Assembly: GCA_900318065.1 (NCBI GenBank)
Contig: ONIY01000048.1
Coordinates: forward strand, 1 to 32,685
Reading direction: 5' to 3'
Origin: an uncultured Prevotellaceae bacterium
GTDB taxonomy: Bacteria; Bacteroidota; Bacteroidia; Bacteroidales; Muribaculaceae
DNA: 32,685 nt
The notes under the pieces were generated by a model. That model was not told the DNA's origin, made no database searches, and was given only the letters and a program-made list of their open reading frames with translations. Position 1 is the stretch's first letter. Each line of letters begins with the position of its first letter. Position numbers and translations under genes: made by a program. Below are positions 16,689 through 23,596 of this stretch, piece after piece.

Positions 16689-17224
16689 AACATTATTATT
16701 ATATTCTTTATTTATATTTATTTTATAAAAATCTATGATGATGATAATAGCTTGTTAATTGAGTTGAAAACTTTTTTTGAAAAGTCTTGATTATTGACTT
16801 ATTATCGTTTATATATAGGTTATTAATAAGTTATTTACAACTTTAATAATTGATTTATAATCGATTGTAAACTTTATCAACAGGTTGTTTACAACGTGCA
16901 AAGTTAATAAAATAATTATAAAAAAAAGCACATTTTCGCTCTAAAACTTGTGTAAAATAAAAATAATAGAATGTGAGTAATATTTTTGGAAATGAAAAAC
17001 TATTTTATAAGCCTTGCGACTTAGAAAAATCCAAATTTTTCATCGTTTTTTTTTCAATAAGTTTTGAACCGTTATTAACAGGGTTATCAACACTTTTGTT
17101 GTTAATAACCTTCACTTGTGACAATAATTATAAAAAAAGTTGGTTTTATTTTGTAATTATTGCGACTTGCAGTATCTTTGCACAAAGAAAGTTAAACGAG
17201 ATATAAAAACTTACAGTTATTATT
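16689..17224. other. AT-rich region with clustered DnaA-box-like sequences (candidate oriC)
   Basis: No convincing gene lies here. Nine-mers close to the DnaA box are TTATTTACA (16831-16839), TTATCAACA (16874-16882), TTGTTTACA (16885-16893), TTATTAACA (17072-17080), TTATCAACA (17084-17092) and inverted TTATTAACA (17108-17100). The last three fall within 37 bp. The stretch is strongly AT-rich and separates a left-pointing gene (nadA) from a right-pointing run. TTATCAACA differs from the E. coli consensus TTATCCACA at one position. This is a candidate only. Confidence 0.4.
17150..17180 (+). promoter_or_regulatory. promoter of the zinc-ribbon gene
   Basis: TTTG (17150-17153), a 19-nt spacer and TATCTTTG (17173-17180) followed by C is a full match to the Bacteroidota consensus, 44 nt before the ATG. 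Confidence 0.75.
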
Positions 17225-18547
17225 ATGAGTACTATTACATGCCCTAACTGTGGAAATCAGCTGCCCGAAGATTCTGCTTTTTGCAACAAGTGTGGCAGTC
17301 GCATTGAAATGAAAGAAAAAAATTATCGTCGAGACTATGAGAACTGGGATGACGATGACCGTGAACCACGCTATCGTGATAATAGAGGTAAAAAGAAAAA
17401 TAACACTACCCTATATGTGGTAATAGCTATAGGTGTGCTGGCTTTTCTCTCTATTTTGTTCATTAGCAAGAAATACTTTAGCGGCAACACCGAGAATCGC
17501 GAGGCCGAGAAGGTGAGCATTGTCGACAACAGCAACAGTGCCGCTGCCGACGCGCTCCAGCGTGCGCTCAACGACAACAACTATGTGGGCGATGGCGCTC
17601 GCATCGTTTATGCCATGCGCATCTCGGGTTCTGAGCCAGGCAAGAACGACAAGATCATTGGTATCACTCAGCTCAATGGCAGTGATTCGTTCTATAAACT
17701 CTATGAACTTATTCAAAACGGCGACAACTGGACTATCGATCCTGAGCACGTGAAGATGGTGCCGACCACTGGTCGCGATGTGTCGTTCGATCAGGATAAA
17801 CTCAAAGCGGGAGTCGACGTTATTCCTCAGTCGCCCGAGATCGATGGAAAGAAATATTTCTTCTATGCTTTCTTGAGCACTCCACGTGGCGAGACCAGCA
17901 ACAGGGCGAGTGTGGTGCTCAACCTCTATGATGTGGAGTCGAGAAACATTACCTCGGTAACCTATGAGGGAACTTTCCAGAATGTGGGTGGCGAGCAGGC
18001 TATAGTGTGCAGCCCAGCATCGGGTTCGTCGGAGACTATTAAGTGGATGAACGAGCAAGCGCGCAACTTCATTCGCATCTTGAGCCTTGGCAGTGGCGAG
18101 GAAAAGGAGGACAATAAGGCCGAGGAGCAGCAAGCTGTGCAGGCTCCAGTTCAGCAGGCTCCAGTAGCCGCTCCCGAGCAAAGTGCTGAGGCTTCGCAGG
18201 AGGCATCACAAAGTGTTTCTCAGGCTGGCGTGGGTGAAGAAAAAGATAAGGACACTCCCATGTTCAACAAGGACGACATTGTTGAGACCAAGCAGGCTGG
18301 CAACTACAAGGTGTTCCGCCTCAAGGATGGTAGCGTGGTGCGCTACGACCGCAGCACTGGCAAGAACACCAAGATTCATCAGGGTGGTGCCGAGGCCATT
18401 GGATTTGAGGACACTCAGAAGGGTATTCTCAACATTCGCAAGAGTGACGGCAGCCGCGAGCAGATTGACCTCAACAATGGTCAAAAGACCAGCAAGCCCG
18501 CTGCTTCTCAACCTGCCGCTCAGCCCGCCGAGAAAAAGACTGAATAA
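17225..18547 (+). CDS. zinc-ribbon, single-pass membrane protein
   Basis: Unknown function. An N-terminal zinc ribbon (C6-x2-C9, C20-x2-C23) of the zinc_ribbon_2 type is followed by a charged linker and one transmembrane helix (about residues 59-79). A folded extracytoplasmic domain of about 200 residues comes next, then an Ala/Gln/Pro/Glu-rich linker near 300-340 and a second small domain near 345-420. The cytosolic metal-binding head with an exported sensor-like part suggests a signalling or scaffold role, but that is inference. The stop overlaps the next start by 1 nt (TAATG). A strong promoter lies upstream. Confidence 0.75.
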   Translation: MSTITCPNCGNQLPEDSAFCNKCGSRIEMKEKNYRRDYENWDDDDREPRYRDNRGKKKNNTTLYVVIAIGVLAFLSILFISKKYFSGNTENREAEKVSIVDNSNSAAADALQRALNDNNYVGDGARIVYAMRISGSEPGKNDKIIGITQLNGSDSFYKLYELIQNGDNWTIDPEHVKMVPTTGRDVSFDQDKLKAGVDVIPQSPEIDGKKYFFYAFLSTPRGETSNRASVVLNLYDVESRNITSVTYEGTFQNVGGEQAIVCSPASGSSETIKWMNEQARNFIRILSLGSGEEKEDNKAEEQQAVQAPVQQAPVAAPEQSAEASQEASQSVSQAGVGEEKDKDTPMFNKDDIVETKQAGNYKVFRLKDGSVVRYDRSTGKNTKIHQGGAEAIGFEDTQKGILNIRKSDGSREQIDLNNGQKTSKPAASQPAAQPAEKKTE

Positions 18548-18999
18548 TGAAACAATCGCAGGAATTCATTTCCTTGAATGATATACTGGCACGTGGAGAA
18601 TATTCTTCTTCACGTGTTTTGTATGCGCTCATGCATCCGCTGGTGGAGCACTTGATAGAAATGCAGAACGATAGTGAGACGCGTGATGGTGCTTTGACTA
18701 TCGATTCTATCTATTTCTCGCCCAATTTAAAGCAGATAGTTGTTACCAGCGCCAGCGACAACGAGAGTGAGAACGTGAGAAACTGGGGAATTATAATTTC
18801 AAGAGTTATTGGATTGTTGCATCACAGGGATAAAAGATTGTTGAATATCGCTGCTCGGTGCAGTGATGGCGAGATAGCAACGCTGGGGGAATTGCATCTG
18901 CAACTTGAGCGGCGCATTAGTTATGCAATATACCATATTCTCCTATTTATTATAATATTAGGACTGATTGTTATGGGAATTATTCATTTTTTGTGGTGA
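18547..18999 (+). CDS. tail-anchored small protein of unknown function
   Basis: The 150-residue product ends in one hydrophobic helix (about 126-148) with almost nothing after it, like a tail anchor. The soluble part has segments placed like the C-lobe of protein kinases: LVEHLIEMQ, then SIYFSPNLKQIVVTS, then VRNWGIIISRVI, then a helical LLNIAARC...ELHLQLERRI. No kinase catalytic residues are present, so at most it is a highly decayed pseudokinase-like fold. That idea is speculative. It is translationally coupled to the zinc-ribbon protein, so the two probably act together. Confidence 0.65.
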   Translation: MKQSQEFISLNDILARGEYSSSRVLYALMHPLVEHLIEMQNDSETRDGALTIDSIYFSPNLKQIVVTSASDNESENVRNWGIIISRVIGLLHHRDKRLLNIAARCSDGEIATLGELHLQLERRISYAIYHILLFIIILGLIVMGIIHFLW

Positions 19000-19012
19000 G
19001 TATTTTTCAATA

Positions 19013-19044
19013 TTTGCATAAATCACTTTTTTTATGTAATTTTG
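19013..19044 (+). promoter_or_regulatory. promoter of mtnN-luxS
   Basis: TTTG (19013-19016), a 20-nt spacer and TAATTTTG (19037-19044) fit the consensus and end 20 nt before the mtnN ATG. This rules out the longer frame starting at 18993. Confidence 0.65.
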
Positions 19045-19064
19045 TAGTTTTAAAGTTATTATAT

Positions 19065-19754
19065 ATGAGAATTGGTATAATAGTAGCTATGAGCAAGGAA
19101 TTAGAATTGCTCAAGCCCATGCTCGAGAACATAAGAATTAGTGAGACCAATGGGTTGAAATTCTATTGCGGAACAATAGGGAAGCACAAGATTGCTGCAA
19201 TGCAGTGTGGTGTGGGCAAGGTGAATGCCGCCATTGGCACTGTAGAGATGATCGACAATTACAATCCTGAGTTGATAATCAACACTGGCGTGGCTGGTGG
19301 TGTGGGAAATAATGTCAATGTTATGGATCTTGTGATTGGCAGCAAGGTGGGATATCACGATGTATGGTGCGGTGGTTTCGACGACAACACTGTCTATGGC
19401 CAAATGCAAGGACTTCCACCCACATTTGAAGGTGCAAGCATTATTCTTGACTTGATTCAGGAGAGCGACACAGTTCATTGCGGGCTCATCGTCAGTGGCG
19501 ACCAGTTCATCGACTCTAAGCAGCAGGTTGATGTAATTAGTGAGCATTTTCCTGAGGCTATTGCTGTCGACATGGAGAGTGGTGCTATTGCTCAAACTTG
19601 CTACATCAGGAAAACACCCTTTGTGAGCATGCGTGTGATAAGCGACTCACCAGGTGCCGGACACAACAATTCGCAGCAATACAGCGACTTCTGGGTTGAT
19701 GCACCAGCCCACACGCTTGCCATGGTAAGCGACCTGCTTAAGAAATTAAATTAA
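19065..19754 (+). CDS. mtnN: 5'-methylthioadenosine/S-adenosylhomocysteine nucleosidase
   Basis: Cleaves adenine from S-adenosylhomocysteine, methylthioadenosine and 5'-deoxyadenosine. The 229-residue product has Glu12 in GIIVAMSKELE, NTGVAGGVG near 70, AVDMESGAIAQ with the ribose-binding Glu, and VISDSPG with the catalytic Asp. These are the residue types known from E. coli MtnN (Glu12, Glu174, Asp197). The ATG at 19065 follows a proper promoter. luxS starts 21 nt downstream, so one transcript encodes two consecutive steps of S-adenosylhomocysteine detoxification. Confidence 0.93.
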   Translation: MRIGIIVAMSKELELLKPMLENIRISETNGLKFYCGTIGKHKIAAMQCGVGKVNAAIGTVEMIDNYNPELIINTGVAGGVGNNVNVMDLVIGSKVGYHDVWCGGFDDNTVYGQMQGLPPTFEGASIILDLIQESDTVHCGLIVSGDQFIDSKQQVDVISEHFPEAIAVDMESGAIAQTCYIRKTPFVSMRVISDSPGAGHNNSQQYSDFWVDAPAHTLAMVSDLLKKLN

Positions 19755-19775
19755 AAATCTCAACAAGATATCTTT

Positions 19776-20252
19776 ATGAAAAATATTGCTAGCTTCAATA
19801 TCGACAACACCAAGTTGCTGCGGGGCATTTATGTGTCGCGAAAGGATGTGATAGAGGGCGGTGGCATGATTACTGTCTTCGACGTTCGCATGAAGTTGCC
19901 TAACCGAGAGCCAGCATTGAGCCTGAGCGCTTTGCACACTATTGAGCATTTGGCAAATCATTTCTTGCGCAATCATCCTGTGTGGGGCAGTAAGATTGTT
20001 TACTGGGGGCCTAAGGGATGCTGCACGGGCAATAATCTTATCATTGAGGGCGACCTGGAATCGAGCGACATTGTTCCGCTCATGCATGAGTTGTTTACCT
20101 ATATTGCTGCCTTCGACGAGGATATTCCTCGAGCTAACGCCGTGGATTGTGGCAACTACATGCTCAACAACCTGCCTATGGCAAAATGGGAAGCTCGCAA
20201 ATTCCTGGTTGAGGTTCTCAACAACGTCCAGCAGGTCGAGAATAAGGAGTAG
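19776..20252 (+). CDS. luxS: S-ribosylhomocysteine lyase (autoinducer-2 synthase)
   Basis: Converts S-ribosylhomocysteine, formed by MtnN, to homocysteine and DPD, the precursor of AI-2. Metal ligands are His54 and His58 in HTIEHL, and Cys125 in DCGNY. The active-site cysteine lies in GPKGCCTG at Cys82. The widely conserved version reads GCRTG, so an Arg is replaced by Cys83 next to the catalytic residue. The 158-residue length is standard. It is cotranscribed with mtnN. Family identity is secure, but I cannot tell whether the substitution affects activity. Confidence 0.93.
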   Translation: MKNIASFNIDNTKLLRGIYVSRKDVIEGGGMITVFDVRMKLPNREPALSLSALHTIEHLANHFLRNHPVWGSKIVYWGPKGCCTGNNLIIEGDLESSDIVPLMHELFTYIAAFDEDIPRANAVDCGNYMLNNLPMAKWEARKFLVEVLNNVQQVENKE

Positions 20253-20281
20253 GAAATAGATAATAGGGATAGGTTCACTAT

Positions 20282-20300
20282 GCTGCGACTTAGTCGCAGC
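20282..20300. terminator. palindrome downstream of luxS
   Basis: GCTGCGAC, TTA, GTCGCAGC forms an 8-bp perfect stem with a 3-nt loop, 30 nt after luxS. The downstream tract is A/T-rich but not a clean U-run, so this could be a terminator or a dispersed small palindrome. Confidence 0.4.
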
Positions 20301-20303
20301 TAC

Positions 20304-20337
20304 TTAAAACTTAACATTTAAAACTTAACACTTAACA
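20304..20337 (+). repeat. TTAAAACTTAACA direct repeat in the ftsY leader
   Basis: TTAAAACTTAACA occurs twice, followed by a truncated CTTAACA, ending 6 nt before the ftsY start. It resembles the octamer leaders in placement but has a different unit. Confidence 0.5.
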
Positions 20338-20343
20338 GCATAT

Positions 20344-21297
20344 ATGGGATTATTTAAATTTTTCAGCAAGGAAAAGAAGGAGACTCTCGACAGTGGTTTG
20401 AACAAGACCAAGGAAGGCCTGTTCTCCAAACTCAAGAAAGCGGTAGCTGGCAAGTCGAAGATTGACGACGACGTGCTCGACAACCTTGAGGAGGTGTTCA
20501 TCACTAGCGATGTGGGAGTTGAGACCACTTTGAAAATCCTTGACCGCATCCAGGCACGTGTGGCCCGCGACAAGTATGCATCGACAGCCGAGTTAAACGA
20601 CATGTTGTGCGAAGAAATCACACAACTGCTTGCCGACAATGATAACACTAATCGTGAAGATTTCACTGTCGACGATGACAAGAAACCCTATGTGATAATG
20701 GTCGTGGGCGTTAATGGTGTGGGAAAGACCACAACTATTGGCAAACTGGCCTACCAGTTCACTCAGGCGGGCAACAAGGTGGTGCTTGGCGCTGCCGACA
20801 CCTATCGTGCCGCTGCCGACGAGCAACTCGAGATATGGGGCGAGCGTGTGGGCGTGCCTGTCATCAAGCACAAGATGGGTACCGACCCAGCATCGGTGGC
20901 CTACGACACCGTGGCAAGCGCCAAGGCTCAGAATGCCGACGTGGTGATTATCGACACCGCTGGCCGCTTGCACAACAATGTGGGACTTATGAACCAGCTC
21001 ACCAAGATTAAGAACACCATGAAGAAGGTGCTCCCCGATGCTCCTAACGAGATTCTGCTGGTTCTGGATGGTTCTACTGGGCAGAACGCTTTTGAGCAGG
21101 CTAAGCAGTTTGTCGCTGCCACCGAGGTTAATGCTCTGGCTGTCACCAAGCTCGACGGCACTGCCAAGGGTGGCGTGGTGATTGGCATCAGCGACCAGTT
21201 CCACATTCCAGTGAAGTACATTGGCCTGGGCGAGCGCATGCAAGACCTCCAAATCTTCCGCAAGGAGGAATTCGTGAAATCGCTCTTCGGAAAATAG
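20344..21297 (+). CDS. ftsY: signal recognition particle receptor
   Basis: GTPase that receives SRP-ribosome complexes at the inner membrane. The 317-residue protein has a short N-terminal lead with basic residues, an N domain (about 20-100) with DDDVLDNLEEVFITSDVGVE, and an NG GTPase domain. P-loop GVNGVGKT is at 122-129, AADTYRAAADEQL near 150, DTAGRLHNN near 204, and TKLDGTAKGG near 266. It lacks the long acidic A domain of E. coli FtsY, as is usual here. rimO follows 41 nt later and may be cotranscribed. Confidence 0.96.
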   Translation: MGLFKFFSKEKKETLDSGLNKTKEGLFSKLKKAVAGKSKIDDDVLDNLEEVFITSDVGVETTLKILDRIQARVARDKYASTAELNDMLCEEITQLLADNDNTNREDFTVDDDKKPYVIMVVGVNGVGKTTTIGKLAYQFTQAGNKVVLGAADTYRAAADEQLEIWGERVGVPVIKHKMGTDPASVAYDTVASAKAQNADVVIIDTAGRLHNNVGLMNQLTKIKNTMKKVLPDAPNEILLVLDGSTGQNAFEQAKQFVAATEVNALAVTKLDGTAKGGVVIGISDQFHIPVKYIGLGERMQDLQIFRKEEFVKSLFGK

Positions 21298-21338
21298 TAT
21301 AGATTCTCTAGTGATTCTAGATATTCTATATATAAACA

Positions 21339-22634
21339 ATGCGTCGAAATAAAATTGATATTATATCATTAGGGTGCTCTAAGAATCTGGTTGATTCGGA
21401 GCACCTGATTCGTCAGTTGCATGCTGCTGGCTATGCTGTGGAGCATAATCCCAGCCATGTCGACGGCGAGATTGTGGTGGTGAATACCTGCGGCTTCATT
21501 GCCGATGCGCAGGAGGAGTCGATCAATACTATCCTTGAACTGGGAGAAGCCAAGAAACAAGGCAAGATAAGGAAACTCATTGTGATGGGATGCCTGAGTG
21601 AGCGTTTCCTTGCCGACTTGACGCAAGAACTACCCGAGGTGGACCATTTCTATGGAAAGTTCAACTGGAAAAAGATGCTCAACGACCTGGGCAAGAGTTA
21701 CCGTGACGACCTTGCCAGCGACCGTATTCTCACCACCCCACCCCATTATGCCTACATGAAAATCTCGGAGGGGTGCAACCGCTTCTGCGCCTTCTGTGCC
21801 ATCCCGCTCATTACGGGTCGTCACAAGAGTGTGTCCATCGACCAGTTGCTCGACGAGACGCGCAACCTGGTGGACCGTGGAGTAAAAGAATTCAACGTTA
21901 TTGCGCAAGACCTATCAAGCTACGGCCTTGACCTCTATGGCAAGATGATGCTGCCCGAACTGGTCGAGAAGATGGCGGCTATTCCTGGCGTGGAATGGAT
22001 TAGGCTGCACTATGCCTATCCCACTCAGTTCCCGTGGGACATACTGCCAGTGATGGCTCAACACGACAATGTGTGCAACTATCTCGACATTGCACTGCAG
22101 CACATTAGTGACCGCGTGCTCACCAACATGCGACGCCACATCACGCGCGACGAGACGCTGCGGCTCATTGAGCGCATGCGCCGCGAGGTGACGGGACTGC
22201 ACCTGCGCACCACTCTCATGGTGGGTTTCCCGGGAGAGGGCGACAGGGAGTTTGACGAACTGATGGACTTTGTGCGCGAGGCACGATTTGAGCGCATGGG
22301 TGCTTTTGCCTACAGCGAAGAGGCTGGCACATGGGCTGCCAATAATCTAACCGACGATATTCCGCAAGATGTAAAACAGGCTCGTCTTGAGGCACTTATG
22401 GACTTGCAGGAATCTATCTCAATGGAGATTCAAGAGAGCAAAGTGGGCACCACCCAGCGGGTTATTATCGACCGCGAGGAAGACGAATACTACGTGGGCC
22501 GCACCCAGTACGACTCTCCCGAGGTCGACCCCGAAGTACTAATTGAGAAGTCCAAGTCTCTCACCCCAGGCAACTTCTACAATGCCCAAATAACCAGCGC
22601 TCTGCCCTTCGAACTAATGGCAACAATTCAATGA
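21339..22634 (+). CDS. rimO: ribosomal protein S12 methylthiotransferase
   Basis: Radical-SAM enzyme that methylthiolates an aspartate of ribosomal protein S12. The N-terminal UPF0004 domain has cluster cysteines Cys13 (LGCSKN), Cys51 (NTCGF) and Cys85 (MGCLSER). The radical-SAM cluster is C146-x3-C150-x2-C153 in CNRFCAFC. A TRAM domain follows near 365-431. The 431-residue length and the LGCSKNLVDSE start favour RimO over MiaB or MtaB. The stop overlaps the next gene by 4 nt (ATGA). Confidence 0.95.
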   Translation: MRRNKIDIISLGCSKNLVDSEHLIRQLHAAGYAVEHNPSHVDGEIVVVNTCGFIADAQEESINTILELGEAKKQGKIRKLIVMGCLSERFLADLTQELPEVDHFYGKFNWKKMLNDLGKSYRDDLASDRILTTPPHYAYMKISEGCNRFCAFCAIPLITGRHKSVSIDQLLDETRNLVDRGVKEFNVIAQDLSSYGLDLYGKMMLPELVEKMAAIPGVEWIRLHYAYPTQFPWDILPVMAQHDNVCNYLDIALQHISDRVLTNMRRHITRDETLRLIERMRREVTGLHLRTTLMVGFPGEGDREFDELMDFVREARFERMGAFAYSEEAGTWAANNLTDDIPQDVKQARLEALMDLQESISMEIQESKVGTTQRVIIDREEDEYYVGRTQYDSPEVDPEVLIEKSKSLTPGNFYNAQITSALPFELMATIQ

Positions 22635-23233
22635 AAACAGCAATCACCATATTGATAATGACTTTTGGCTTCTTTGTGTCAAGTGCCCAGGAGATTGACA
22701 AAATGCAGTTGCGACATGCTATTGAGCATCAACTGGCAGTTTATCCACAATCGACGCTGCAAGACGTATACAAGGCGTTCTATCAAGAGCATTTTGGGCC
22801 TGAGCACATGATTACCGATACTGCAGCCGTGCGCAAGTATCTTGACCACGAACTCACCGTCATGGGCGACGAGCGAGGCGGCCTATACTATGAGCCCATT
22901 GGACTCGAAGGCAACTATGTGAGGGTTTACTTGAAAGCCGTGAAAGACAATCTCATAACAGCCCAGGAACTGCTGCAGGCATTCCTCGACAGCGCTGCCG
23001 CGCGACAAGAGCCTGCCGTGGAATGGGATGCCAAGTGGAACACCATCATCGAGGTGATTGATGCAATAAAGCCTGGCTTTGGGGACAGCGAGCGCGACTT
23101 GCTGCACAAGGCAAGCCTGGAGAACCAGGCAGTACACCACAGCCGTGCCTACAATGCCGCCTACCACCCACACTACCGCATCATCCACCGCAACATATTC
23201 GAACTACTACTAAAACCCATGATAGATAGGTAA
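22631..23233 (+). CDS. secreted protein of unknown function
   Basis: A signal peptide (about 1-19, ending SSAQ) and a mature, mostly helical domain of about 180 residues. Features include YPQSTLQDVYKAFYQEHFGP, a PGFGDSERDL stretch and a C-terminal YHPHYRIIHRNIF rich in His, Tyr and aromatics. I do not recognise a named family. The start overlaps the rimO stop by 4 nt, so it is translated from the ftsY-rimO message even though its product is exported. The coupling gives no clear functional hint. Confidence 0.7.
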   Translation: MKTAITILIMTFGFFVSSAQEIDKMQLRHAIEHQLAVYPQSTLQDVYKAFYQEHFGPEHMITDTAAVRKYLDHELTVMGDERGGLYYEPIGLEGNYVRVYLKAVKDNLITAQELLQAFLDSAAARQEPAVEWDAKWNTIIEVIDAIKPGFGDSERDLLHKASLENQAVHHSRAYNAAYHPHYRIIHRNIFELLLKPMIDR

Positions 23234-23313
23234 AAAAAGATAATTCAATCATTATCAAACAAATAGACCCTTAAAGAAACTACATATAGTAGTCTAAAGA
23301 CCTATTCGGGTTC

Positions 23314-23366
23314 ATTATTCGAGTGCCAAATCAAAGAAAAAATCATCGATTTGGCACTCGAATAAT
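23314..23366. repeat. hairpin H2 with AAAAAATCAT loop
   Basis: A perfect 19-bp stem (23314-23332 with 23348-23366) encloses a 15-nt A-rich loop. The core TGCCAAAT...AAAAAATCAT...ATTTGGCA matches hairpin H1 at 6852-6888. No U-tract follows, so simple termination is doubtful. Confidence 0.8.
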
Positions 23367-23410
23367 ATACCTTTTCAATAATAAAAACGCAATAATGCTG
23401 CAAAATTATT

Positions 23411-23548
23411 TTGGGAAACTACAGAAAACGGCTCAAAAAATTGTGGGAAATGACATAAAATAATGTAAAACTTGAGAATCCATACAAAAAATACAAAATA
23501 AAACTTGAGAATCCATACAAAAATCATGAAAAAAAATTTGAGATTTCA
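23411..23548 (+). promoter_or_regulatory. phased direct repeats upstream of the second ATPase gene
   Basis: A 25-bp sequence starting TAAAACTTGAGAATCCATAC occurs at 23466-23490 and 23499-23523. A diverged third unit (ATTTGAGATTTCAG) follows. The shared TTGAG falls at 23472, 23505 and 23538, exactly 33 bp apart. Two weaker units with TGGGAAA precede at about 23411 and 23442. The third unit overlaps the -33 promoter box, as expected of an operator array. Confidence 0.6.
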
Positions 23549-23567
23549 GCAAAACTAAGTATCTTTG
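23537..23567 (+). promoter_or_regulatory. promoter of the second ATPase gene
   Basis: TTTG (23537-23540), a 19-nt spacer and TATCTTTG (23560-23567) followed by C. This is a full consensus match, 29 nt before the ATG. Confidence 0.75.
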
Positions 23568-23596
23568 CCCTCTAAAAGAATAATTTATATAGAATA

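Larger units (their letters stand above)
23234..23596. other. AT-rich upstream region of the second ATPase gene
   Basis: A 363-bp gene-free stretch holding a 19-bp hairpin (23314-23366), a phased array of direct repeats (23411-23548) and a consensus promoter (23537-23567). Nothing else is visible. Confidence 0.6.

Noticed and set aside
16973-17206. 77-codon frame in the AT-rich region before the zinc-ribbon gene
   Set aside because: GTG start, no promoter, hydrophobic AT-driven composition, and it covers the DnaA-box-like cluster and the consensus promoter of the real gene.
17371-18181. Minus-strand frames of up to 256 codons opposite the zinc-ribbon gene
   Set aside because: The plus-strand gene has a consensus promoter, CxxC zinc motifs and a downstream coupled gene; the antisense frames show nothing comparable.
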